From CAYUNT01 sp964446285 (GTDB lineage Bacteria > Sumerlaeota > Sumerlaeia > SLMS01 > CAYUNT01), in NCBI GenBank assembly GCA_964446285.1, contig CAYUNT010000158.1:1-10889 (forward strand): a DNA stretch of 10,889 nucleotides, in the 5' to 3' direction. A program made the translations under genes and the position numbers. This document shows positions 1 through 5,807 of the stretch, one piece after another; positions within the stretch are counted from its first letter, which is position 1; the number at the start of each line of letters is the position of its first letter. The notes below the pieces were generated by a model. The model had not been told where the DNA came from. It searched no databases and saw only the letters and a program-made list of their open reading frames with translations.

Positions 1-315
1 TACTCTGCGTATGCGGCGCCTGGCGCGGCGGCACCCTCCTCCCCAGTCCCCGCCGCCGCCACGACAGCTTCGAGGCTCGCCTCGACGCCTGTTCCGGCGG
101 ATTCCTTTCCCGCCGCCGCCTCCCGTCCGCCTTCGGAACCGCCCAAGCGGCCCTCCTCCGAGCCGCCGCGGCCCTCCGCGCCCAAGTCGCCCCCCGAAAG
201 ACCGCCCACCGCGCCTCCGGCTCAGGCGGTTCCTCCCGCTCCCCCAGGCGGGTCGTGGGCCGCGGGCGACCCGCGCGATACGCAGGAAATCCAGATTAAA
301 TGGAAAATCTTCTGA
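1..315 (+). CDS. C-terminal part of a Pro/Ala/Ser-rich protein (5' end outside window)
   Basis: Frame 1 is open from the first base to a TGA at 313-315, giving 104 codons with no start in the window, so this is the tail of a gene that begins upstream. Residues 1 to about 88 are low-complexity Pro, Ala and Ser with scattered Lys, Arg and Glu (for example PPKRPSSEPPRPSAPKSPPE). The last 12 residues (DTQEIQIKWKIF) are ordinary in composition and may be a short folded or docking end. Third codon positions are strongly G/C, as in the other genes here, and the frame stops 26 bases before the next start, which fits a co-directional gene. A competing frame (11-349) is Arg/Pro-rich and overlaps the next gene, so I read it as a shadow. 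Function is not recognised; proline-rich tails occur as periplasm-spanning linkers and in scaffold proteins. Confidence 0.6.
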   Translation, partial: YSAYAAPGAAAPSSPVPAAATTASRLASTPVPADSFPAAASRPPSEPPKRPSSEPPRPSAPKSPPERPPTAPPAQAVPPAPPGGSWAAGDPRDTQEIQIKWKIF

Positions 316-341
316 TTCTCCCTCACGCGAGGTGACACGAC

Positions 342-761
342 ATGCCTGAAAAAACCGCCATCTCCACCGATCTGGCTCCCGCTCCATTTGGCGCGTATTC
401 CCAGGCCATCAAGATGGAAAATACCATCTACATTTCCGCCCAATACCCGATCGATGTGAAGACGGGCAGACTCGTTGGCGCCGATCCCTCCGAGCAATGC
501 GCCCAGGTGTTCCAAAACCTGACGCAGATTCTTCAATTCGCCGGGGCGCAACTTTCAAACATCCTGACGATGAATATATATATCGTCGATTTCAACGACC
601 TGCGCGCCCTGGAAGCCGTGTCGCAAAAGCATTTCTTTTTCCTGCCGCCCGCGCGCACGCTGATTCCCGTTCCCTGGCTCCCTTACGGCGCGCGCTTTGC
701 CGCCGACGCCATCGCGCAGATTGTTCCGGTCAAAACAGAAGGCGCCGGAAAACTGTTCTGA
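342..761 (+). CDS. RidA/YjgF/UK114-family protein (putative enamine/imine deaminase)
   Basis: The 139-residue protein has the full RidA fold signature. It shows an N-terminal GAYSQA motif (residues 17-22), an IYISAQ strand (30-35), a central TQILQFAGAQL helix (61-71), NIYIVDFNDL (78-87) and the PPAR motif with Arg105. In family members this arginine binds the carboxylate of the 2-aminoacrylate-type imine, which RidA hydrolyses to ketoacid and ammonia to prevent damage to PLP enzymes. Aligning by eye with E. coli RidA, the conserved Glu of the KIEIEAIA strand falls on Ala120 here (RFAADAIA), and the active-site Cys two residues after the arginine is Leu107. It may therefore belong to a Rid subfamily other than classical RidA, with different substrates. 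A 14-residue tail follows the usual family end. The ATG is supported by GAGGTG at 329-334 with 7-base spacing. The protein is expected to be cytosolic and trimeric. Confidence 0.9.
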   Translation: MPEKTAISTDLAPAPFGAYSQAIKMENTIYISAQYPIDVKTGRLVGADPSEQCAQVFQNLTQILQFAGAQLSNILTMNIYIVDFNDLRALEAVSQKHFFFLPPARTLIPVPWLPYGARFAADAIAQIVPVKTEGAGKLF

Positions 762-780
762 TGCCTGTTCGCCGGCCTTT

Positions 781-799
781 TCTCCCGCGGCGCGGGAGA
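781..799 (+). terminator. Perfect 8-bp hairpin downstream of the RidA-family gene (possible terminator)
   Basis: Arms TCTCCCGC (781-788) and GCGGGAGA (792-799) pair perfectly around a GGC loop, 20 bases after the stop of the RidA-family gene. The stem is GC-rich enough to be stable, but the bases after it (GTTCTGCC) are not a real U-tract. It could be a weak intrinsic terminator, an RNA-stabilising 3' end or an attenuator before the next gene. Confidence 0.4.
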
Positions 800-876
800 G
801 TTCTGCCCGGGATTCTCCCAATTGCGGACAGGCCCATGCCGTCAAATCCTTGCCTCTTTATAGAATTGCGGCCTCG

Positions 877-2511
877 ATGCGAGTTTTCATCGCTGCTCTC
901 TTGATCGGTTTCTGGGGGATGGCGAGCGCATTCGTTCACATCCGCCAGGAAGCGCTCATTCCAATGAGCGACGGCAAATTCCTCGCCGCGGACGTGTATC
1001 TGCCCGCCGCCGAGGGCGCATGGCCGGTGATTTTGTATCAAACTCCCTATAACAAAAATTGGTATATTGCCAAATTTCTGACCGACACGGACGACGATCC
1101 GCTCCTGAAAAATCCCAACTATGCCTTCGTGATGATGGACTGGCGCGGTTATTTTGGATCGAGCGGCGCGGCGGTGAGCAACCCGGATTACGGCCAGGAC
1201 GGCTATGACGCCATCGAGTGGATTGCGGCGCAGCCCTGGAGTACGGGCGCCGTGGGAACCTGCGGTCCGTCGGCCCTTGGCTATGTTCAATTCCTGACGG
1301 CCCAGAAGCAGCCGCCTCATCTTCGCTGCTGCGTTCCGATGGTGGCGCATATTGGCTCGGACTATGAACAGTTTTTTGGCGGCGGCGAGCTGTATCGCAA
1401 TTACTACACCTTCATGCAGACCAAGTTTGATCTGGACCCGGCCTTTCTCTCGCATCCCATCAAGGATTCCTTCTGGGTCTGGATCAGCGCCGCCGCACAG
1501 GTTGCGGCCTCGCAGGTGAACGTTCCCATGCTCCACATCTCGGGCTGGTATGACCACGACGTGACGCTTTCGCTCCAGACGATGGATGCAATCGGGGCGG
1601 TGGGCGGCTCGGGCGCGCGCGGACGCCAGAAAATGCTCATCGGACCCTGGTGTCATTCGCACTTAGGCGAGAGGGTTCAGGGCCAGCTCGAATACCCCTC
1701 GGCGGAATGGGTTCCCGGCGCCGCCGCCGTCGAGTTTTTCGATTTTTATCTGCGCGGAATTCAAAACGGCTATGAATCCCGTCCGCTCTACCGCCTCTTC
1801 CAAATCAATGAAGACGTCTGGGAAACCTCCGGCGTCTGGCCGCCGTCCGGGGGGAAAACCCTTCGTTATTATCTGACGCCGGACCGCGCGCTCAGCCGCG
1901 CCGCCCCCGCCTCGCCCGATGCCGCGCTGGAATACACGAGCGATCCAAACAATCCTGTTCCGACGCTGTGTGGCGCAATCCTCACTCAGGACGGCGCAGT
2001 GCAAGGTCCGGGCGATCTCAGCCCCATCGAATCGCGGGCGGATCTTCTGACATTCAGCACGCCGCCGCTCGATAGTCCGATGCGCATTCGCGGCCAGGCC
2101 GCAGCGCGCCTCTGGATCACCTGCGATGCCGTGGATACCGATTTGGCCGTTCGCATGACACAGGTCACGCCCGCCGGACAATCGTTTCTGCTGGTCGATT
2201 CCATTCAGCGCGCCTCGATTCCGCCGCCATTCACCGCTCGACGATGGCTCCAGCCCGGCGCGCCCACGGCAATCGAAGTCACGCTCCCGCCTGTGGCCGT
2301 TACGATCCCCCAAGGCCACCGGCTGCGCATCAACGTGGCCGGCTCGAATTGGGACCGATTCGACAAAAATCCGCAGGACGGCTCGATGTATTCGGACTCG
2401 GAAGGGGTTGTTCTGACACCTGCGCGGGTGCGGATTTTGTTGAATTCCCAATACCCGTCCACTTTCGAGGTTCCGCTGATCGGCGGCGCGGGGTCCTGGG
2501 TTCTTTATTGA
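877..2511 (+). CDS. Exported CocE/NonD-family alpha/beta hydrolase (S15-type peptidase/esterase)
   Basis: This protein of 544 residues is a serine hydrolase of the X-Pro dipeptidyl-peptidase S15 / CocE-NonD family, whose members cleave acyl esters, amides or N-terminal dipeptides. Residues 1-18 form a signal peptide (Arg2, then a hydrophobic core, ending ASA), so the enzyme is probably periplasmic or secreted. The catalytic triad is readable: Ser132 in CGPSALGYVQ, Asp226 in SGWYDHD and His260 in IGPWCH. The DWRGYFGSSG segment (88-97) precedes the nucleophile, as is normal for the family. From about residue 365 to the end lies the jelly-roll C-terminal domain, with the PLDSPMRIRGQ entry and the PQGHRLRINVAGSNWDRFD stretch. 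The reading frame opens at 697, but ATG 877 places the signal peptide at the N-terminus and avoids overlap with the upstream gene. No good Shine-Dalgarno is visible; a TAGAAT hexamer (861-866) could be a -10 box with no matching -35. Substrate cannot be told. Confidence 0.88.
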   Translation: MRVFIAALLIGFWGMASAFVHIRQEALIPMSDGKFLAADVYLPAAEGAWPVILYQTPYNKNWYIAKFLTDTDDDPLLKNPNYAFVMMDWRGYFGSSGAAVSNPDYGQDGYDAIEWIAAQPWSTGAVGTCGPSALGYVQFLTAQKQPPHLRCCVPMVAHIGSDYEQFFGGGELYRNYYTFMQTKFDLDPAFLSHPIKDSFWVWISAAAQVAASQVNVPMLHISGWYDHDVTLSLQTMDAIGAVGGSGARGRQKMLIGPWCHSHLGERVQGQLEYPSAEWVPGAAAVEFFDFYLRGIQNGYESRPLYRLFQINEDVWETSGVWPPSGGKTLRYYLTPDRALSRAAPASPDAALEYTSDPNNPVPTLCGAILTQDGAVQGPGDLSPIESRADLLTFSTPPLDSPMRIRGQAAARLWITCDAVDTDLAVRMTQVTPAGQSFLLVDSIQRASIPPPFTARRWLQPGAPTAIEVTLPPVAVTIPQGHRLRINVAGSNWDRFDKNPQDGSMYSDSEGVVLTPARVRILLNSQYPSTFEVPLIGGAGSWVLY

Positions 2512-2640
2512 CAGCCGCGCGCGCATTCTGCCCGTGATTGTTGCTCGAAGGCGCCGCGGCGAGAGCGCGGAGGCTTTGGGCGGCCCGGACGCCATGCTTG
2601 TGATTTATTCAGCCAGGAAAATGGGGGCGCGCCACATCGC

Positions 2641-3837
2641 ATGACATCGCGAATCGCGGTTTTGATGCCGTCGTTGCGCGGCGGCGGGGCGGAGCGGGCC
2701 ATGCTGCATCTGGCCGGCGGATTTGCCCGGCGCAACAAGGCGGTGGACCTCGTGCTTGTCCGCGCGGAGGGCCAGTATCTCGACCGCGTGCCGCGCGAGG
2801 TGCGCATTGTGGATTTGCGCGCGCGGCGGACGATCGCGGCTATTGCGCCGCTGATCCGATACCTGCGGAGCGTCCGGCCTCAGGCGCTTGTTTCCGCCAT
2901 GGACCATGTGAATCTGGTGGCGCTGTGGGCGCGGTCGCTTGCGGGCGTGGATGCGCGCGTGGCGGTCGTGATTCAAAATACGCTGTCGATGACCAAGCGC
3001 CACACACCGCTGCGGCGTGAACGGATTCTTCCGGCGCTGGCGCGGCGCTATTATCCCAAGGCCGATGAAATTGTGGCGGTGAGCCAGGGCGTCGCGGAGG
3101 ATTTCGCGGAGGCGGCGCATCTGCCTCGCGAACGCATTCGCGTGATTTTCAATCCGATGGTGACGCCCGAAATGCTGGCGCGCGGCCGCGAGGAGCCGGA
3201 GCATCCGTGGCTCCGGGGCGCTAACGCGGAAAAGGACAGCGCGGGCAAACCCGGCGCAGCGCCGCCGGTGGTGATTGGGGTGGGGCGGCTGACGCCGCAA
3301 AAGGATTTTGGGCTATTGATTCGCGCATTTGCCAGCGTCCGCCAGCGCCGCCCGGCCCGCTTGCTCATCTTTGGCGAAGGCGAAGAACGCCCGAGGCTTG
3401 AGGCGCTCATCCGCAAACTGGGCATTGAGGCCGATGCGCAATTGCCTGGATTCGCCTCGAACCCATTCGCCTGCATGGCGCGCTGCGGGGTGTTTGTGCT
3501 GTCCTCCGGATGGGAGGGCCTGCCTGGAGTGCTCATCGAGGCGCTGGCGCAAGGATGCCCCCTGGTCAGCACGGATTGCCCGAGCGGCCCGCGCGAAATT
3601 CTCGACGGCGGGCGTTACGGCGCGCTGGTTCCGACGGGCGACGCCGCGGCGCTGGCCGATGCGATTGCGCGCACGCTCGATGCCCCGCCCGACCCCGAGC
3701 CGCGCCGCCAGCGGGCCGCGTTGTTTCATGTCGATACGATTGTCGATCAATACTGCGCGATTCTCGAAGGCGCAGGCGCCGCCGCGTCAGCCGCCGCAGG
3801 TGAGGCAACCGCCGCCGCGCCGCGCCGCAACGTATAG
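2641..3837 (+). CDS. GT4-family glycosyltransferase (WabH/PglH-like)
   Basis: The 398-residue protein has the GT-B architecture of retaining family-4 glycosyltransferases. The N-terminal acceptor domain begins with the typical LMPSLRGGGAERAM motif (residues 8-21), whose glycine loop lines the active site. The linker and donor domain follow, with VSQGV (147-151), VGRLTPQKDF (214-223, Arg216 and Lys221 expected to bind the nucleotide-sugar diphosphate), FGEGEER (244-250) and the EX7E motif Glu292/Glu300 (EGLPGVLIE). STDCPSGPREIL (310-321) is typical of enzymes that build lipopolysaccharide cores, capsules or lipid-linked oligosaccharides. No membrane segment is seen; it should act at the cytoplasmic face of the inner membrane. 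The last 20 residues are an Ala-rich tail. The 130 bases upstream hold no clear ribosome binding site. A lipoprotein gene starts 19 bases after the stop, so the two are probably cotranscribed. Confidence 0.9.
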   Translation: MTSRIAVLMPSLRGGGAERAMLHLAGGFARRNKAVDLVLVRAEGQYLDRVPREVRIVDLRARRTIAAIAPLIRYLRSVRPQALVSAMDHVNLVALWARSLAGVDARVAVVIQNTLSMTKRHTPLRRERILPALARRYYPKADEIVAVSQGVAEDFAEAAHLPRERIRVIFNPMVTPEMLARGREEPEHPWLRGANAEKDSAGKPGAAPPVVIGVGRLTPQKDFGLLIRAFASVRQRRPARLLIFGEGEERPRLEALIRKLGIEADAQLPGFASNPFACMARCGVFVLSSGWEGLPGVLIEALAQGCPLVSTDCPSGPREILDGGRYGALVPTGDAAALADAIARTLDAPPDPEPRRQRAALFHVDTIVDQYCAILEGAGAAASAAAGEATAAAPRRNV

Positions 3838-3843
3838 GAGAAA

Positions 3844-3848
3844 AGGAG
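3844..3848 (+). promoter_or_regulatory. Shine-Dalgarno AGGAG that fixes the lipoprotein start
   Basis: AGGAG lies 8 bases before ATG 3857, just after the glycosyltransferase stop. The reading frame is open far upstream, so this site and the lipoprotein signal peptide together decide the start. Confidence 0.75.
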
Positions 3849-3856
3849 ATTTCACC

Positions 3857-4444
3857 ATGAAAGCGTGGATGCGGATGTGGATGCGGCTGGCCGGAATGGC
3901 GCTTCTCGCCGTGGCGCTCGGGGCGTGCAACGTCGTCACGACGCCCCAGCCCTTTGGCGACGGCATGGTGCAACTCGAACCGGCCGACTGGGAAGGCACA
4001 TGGGTAGCGTCGGACAGTGCAGACACCCATGTCGTGACTGTGAAAGTGCAAAATGCCGCCGCGGGCATTCTGGTCGGCGCGCGTGTGGAATTCAAAGACA
4101 ACCCCACCACCGCCGCCGTGGCTGCCGTGCAGTTTCATGTTCGCGAGGTGGCCGGGCGGTTGTTCATCAGCATGCCCGCCGACCCCGAAGACCCGAGCAA
4201 GGGTTATCTCTGGGGGATGCTCAAGACATCGAAGGACCAAGCGATCTTATGGGTGCCCAGTCCCAAGGCATTTGCCCGTTATGTGAAAGAGGGACGCTTG
4301 CCTGGCAATGTGGACGGCGACAACGCCCACCTGACTGCGCTGTCTCCCGAACAACAGCAACTCATTGCGGAAAAAGACGCCAAGGAACTGTTCGATTGGA
4401 GCGATCCATTAGTTTTCCGCCGCGTTGCGCCCCTGAAAAATTGA
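3857..4444 (+). CDS. Lipoprotein of unknown function
   Basis: This 195-residue protein carries a lipoprotein signal peptide: Lys2, Arg6 and Arg10, a hydrophobic core from residue 11, and the lipobox LGAC with Cys24. Asn25 at the +2 position is not the Asp that retains lipoproteins in the inner membrane, so an outer-membrane location is likely. Signal peptidase II and Lgt would process it. The mature part starts with a short linker, then a beta-rich region (DWEGTWVASD at about 45-54, HVVTVKVQN, GARVEFKDN, VQFHVREVAGRLFISMP) that looks like a small barrel or sandwich, and ends with a charged helix rich in Glu, Lys and Gln (about 161-178). I recognise no family; a lipocalin-like fold is only a guess from the GTW motif and strand pattern. 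It follows the glycosyltransferase gene by 19 bases. Confidence 0.82.
   Translation: MKAWMRMWMRLAGMALLAVALGACNVVTTPQPFGDGMVQLEPADWEGTWVASDSADTHVVTVKVQNAAAGILVGARVEFKDNPTTAAVAAVQFHVREVAGRLFISMPADPEDPSKGYLWGMLKTSKDQAILWVPSPKAFARYVKEGRLPGNVDGDNAHLTALSPEQQQLIAEKDAKELFDWSDPLVFRRVAPLKN
3866..3889 (+). repeat. Tandem 12-bp duplication in the lipoprotein signal peptide
   Basis: Two 12-base units (3866-3877 and 3878-3889) differ at one base and encode WMRM then WMRL. The duplication is in frame and lengthens the positive n-region of the signal peptide. Confidence 0.7.
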
Positions 4445-4447
4445 GGC

Positions 4448-4465
4448 TTTTTCGCGTTTTTCGCG
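4448..4465. repeat. Tandem 9-bp repeat TTTTTCGCG x2 between convergent genes
   Basis: Two perfect copies of TTTTTCGCG sit in the 43-base gap between the stop codons of two convergent genes. They give a small CGCG/CGCG stem with a T5 loop, but no U-tract follows on the plus strand, so terminator function is doubtful. Confidence 0.6.
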
Positions 4466-4487
4466 GTTAAGAAATCTTCACGTCACT

Positions 4488-5402
4488 TCATTTCACTTCC
4501 CGCAACATCAAATCGGGTTTATTGGTGGTGAGGCTTTCCGCGCCCAGGCGTCGCATTTGGCGCGCCACATCGACGTCGTCCACAGTCCAGACGTAAAGAT
4601 GCAGCCCCGCCTCGCGGACGGCGTCGGCGAAATGTTGCGTCACGCCGCCGGAATTCACATCCAGTCCATCGAGGCCGTTCGCCTTGGCCAGGTCGATCCA
4701 TCCGAGGTCATGCGAGAGTTTCGCGCCCGTGGCTTCGTCTTTGCGCGTCGAACGCAGCCACATCACGGGGCGGTCTGGCATGAGTTTTTTCGCCGCGCTC
4801 ATGGTCGCGAGGTCGAATCCGATAATCACAATCTGCGAGCGTTTTCCGCTGCGGGTCAGGCATTCATCGAGGAACGGAAGCACCTCGGGGCCGCATTTTA
4901 CCTCGACATACAGGATTTTTCCGGGGGGTAGAATGGCCAGAAGATCATCGAGCAGCGGGAGCGGTTCGCTGCGGAATTTCGGGTCTTTCCACGAGCCGGC
5001 GTCGAGCGCGCGCAGACGGTCGTAGGTGGTGTCTTTGGCCTCGACGTCCACGCCGGTGGTCCGCTTGGCGTTGCCGTCGTGCATGACGATGATTTTGTGA
5101 TCGGCCGTGAGATGAATATCAGTTTCGGCGGCATCCGAATTGACCGCCCACGCGAGTTTGTAGGCGGCGACAGTGTTTTCCGGCGCATCGGCCGATGCGC
5201 CCCGATGCGCGACGATTTCCATGTGCGCGGGCAGCGGGAGAAGAGACGTTTCGGCGGCGGCGCTGGCGGCGGCCTTTGGGTTTGGCGCTGTGTTTTCCTG
5301 CGTTGTCGTTTTGGTGATTTCCATGTTCAGGCATCCAGAGAGAAAAATCATCGCCGCGGCGCACGCGGCAAGAGCGGAACGGGAGAATGCGGAAGAATTC
5401 AT
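4488..5402 (-). CDS. Lipoprotein glycerophosphodiester phosphodiesterase (GDPD family)
   Basis: The enzyme would hydrolyse glycerophosphodiesters to sn-glycerol 3-phosphate and an alcohol, in phospholipid head-group recycling. Residues are numbered from ATG 5402 (304 aa). A lipoprotein signal peptide ends in the lipobox LSGC with Cys24. A Ser/Thr/Ala-rich linker runs to about residue 58. The TIM-barrel domain carries the GDPD signature: His66-Arg67-Gly (HRGASADAPENT) with Glu75, Glu93 and Asp95 (ETDIHLTAD), His108 (MHD), and Glu167/Lys169 (VEVK). His66 and His108 are the expected acid-base pair, and Glu93, Asp95 and Glu167 the metal ligands. The C-terminal LYVWTVDD motif is also typical. An in-frame TTG at 5414 is possible, but AAGGA lies only 2 bases from it and about 13 from the ATG. 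The gene converges on the lipoprotein at 3857-4444 and is divergent from the peptidoglycan hydrolase. Confidence 0.92.
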   Translation of the reverse strand: MNSSAFSRSALAACAAAMIFLSGCLNMEITKTTTQENTAPNPKAAASAAAETSLLPLPAHMEIVAHRGASADAPENTVAAYKLAWAVNSDAAETDIHLTADHKIIVMHDGNAKRTTGVDVEAKDTTYDRLRALDAGSWKDPKFRSEPLPLLDDLLAILPPGKILYVEVKCGPEVLPFLDECLTRSGKRSQIVIIGFDLATMSAAKKLMPDRPVMWLRSTRKDEATGAKLSHDLGWIDLAKANGLDGLDVNSGGVTQHFADAVREAGLHLYVWTVDDVDVARQMRRLGAESLTTNKPDLMLREVK

Positions 5403-5628
5403 CTTATTACGCAATATCCTTTCTCAAGTCATCGCGATAAAAATCAATGGAACCGGAATATGGCGATAGGGAAAAGGCTCAAGGTCCTGTTCCCGCGCGC
5501 CCCGAATAAAAGATGCCTTTGCGGTCCTGGTTTCAAGCGCGGAGTTCGGCGGCAGGCGATCTTGCGGTTGTCTTTGGGACGCGGATCGTGGTGGATGTTT
5601 GTTTGCGTGGGAGAGATGGCATTTTCAT

Positions 5629-5652
5629 CGCAAAGGCGCAGAGTCGCGGAGA
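5629..5652. repeat. Three tandem 8-bp units, consensus CGCRRAGN
   Basis: CGCAAAGG, CGCAGAGT and CGCGGAGA follow each other without gaps. They differ only at purine positions and at the last base. The third unit contains GGAG, which by chance or design sits 9 bases before an in-frame ATG at 5661. Confidence 0.65.
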
Positions 5653-5725
5653 TTGTTTATATGAGGCCAGCAATGAGAAATATGTTGTTTTGCGCGAGAA
5701 CCAAGAGCCGGTCCGAAAGCCTCCA

Positions 5726-5780
5726 GTGGCTTGGGCATCTTGCCCAAGATTTCCGGTGGCTTGGACGTTCCGTCCAAGAT
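5726..5780. repeat. Two tandem palindromic units with 30-bp spacing and compensating arm changes
   Basis: Unit 1 pairs CTTGGGCA (5730-5737) with TGCCCAAG (5741-5748) around TCT. Unit 2 pairs CTTGGACG (5760-5767) with CGTCCAAG (5771-5778) around TTC. Each unit is preceded by GTGG and followed by AT, and the unit starts are exactly 30 bases apart. Both stems are perfect although the arms differ at two positions, and each change is matched on the other arm. This looks like a REP-like dispersed palindrome family. Confidence 0.75.
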
Positions 5781-5807
5781 GTTCTTCCGGGTATTCAGGC
5801 TGGCTCT

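Larger units (their letters stand above)
5403..5807. other. Divergent intergenic region with short repeats
   Basis: These 405 bases separate the phosphodiesterase (-) from the peptidoglycan hydrolase (+). The first 65 bases are AT-richer than their surroundings and probably hold the phosphodiesterase promoter, though no convincing -35/-10 pair was found. The middle holds three CGCRRAGN octamers (5629-5652), and the right part two palindromic 30-bp units (5726-5780). Open frames crossing the region look like read-through of repeats rather than genes. The promoter of the hydrolase should also lie here. Confidence 0.55.

Noticed and set aside
730..2595. Two consecutive 310-codon minus-strand open frames opposite the exported hydrolase gene, in the same frame and split by one stop.
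   Set aside because: They mirror the codon structure of a GC-rich gene on the plus strand. The translation is Arg/Gly-rich with no domain, while the plus frame shows a full catalytic triad and signal peptide.
2512..2640. Possible promoter or small gene between the exported hydrolase and the GT4 gene.
   Set aside because: No -35/-10 pair with acceptable spacing, no Shine-Dalgarno and no plausible short frame were found in these 129 bases.
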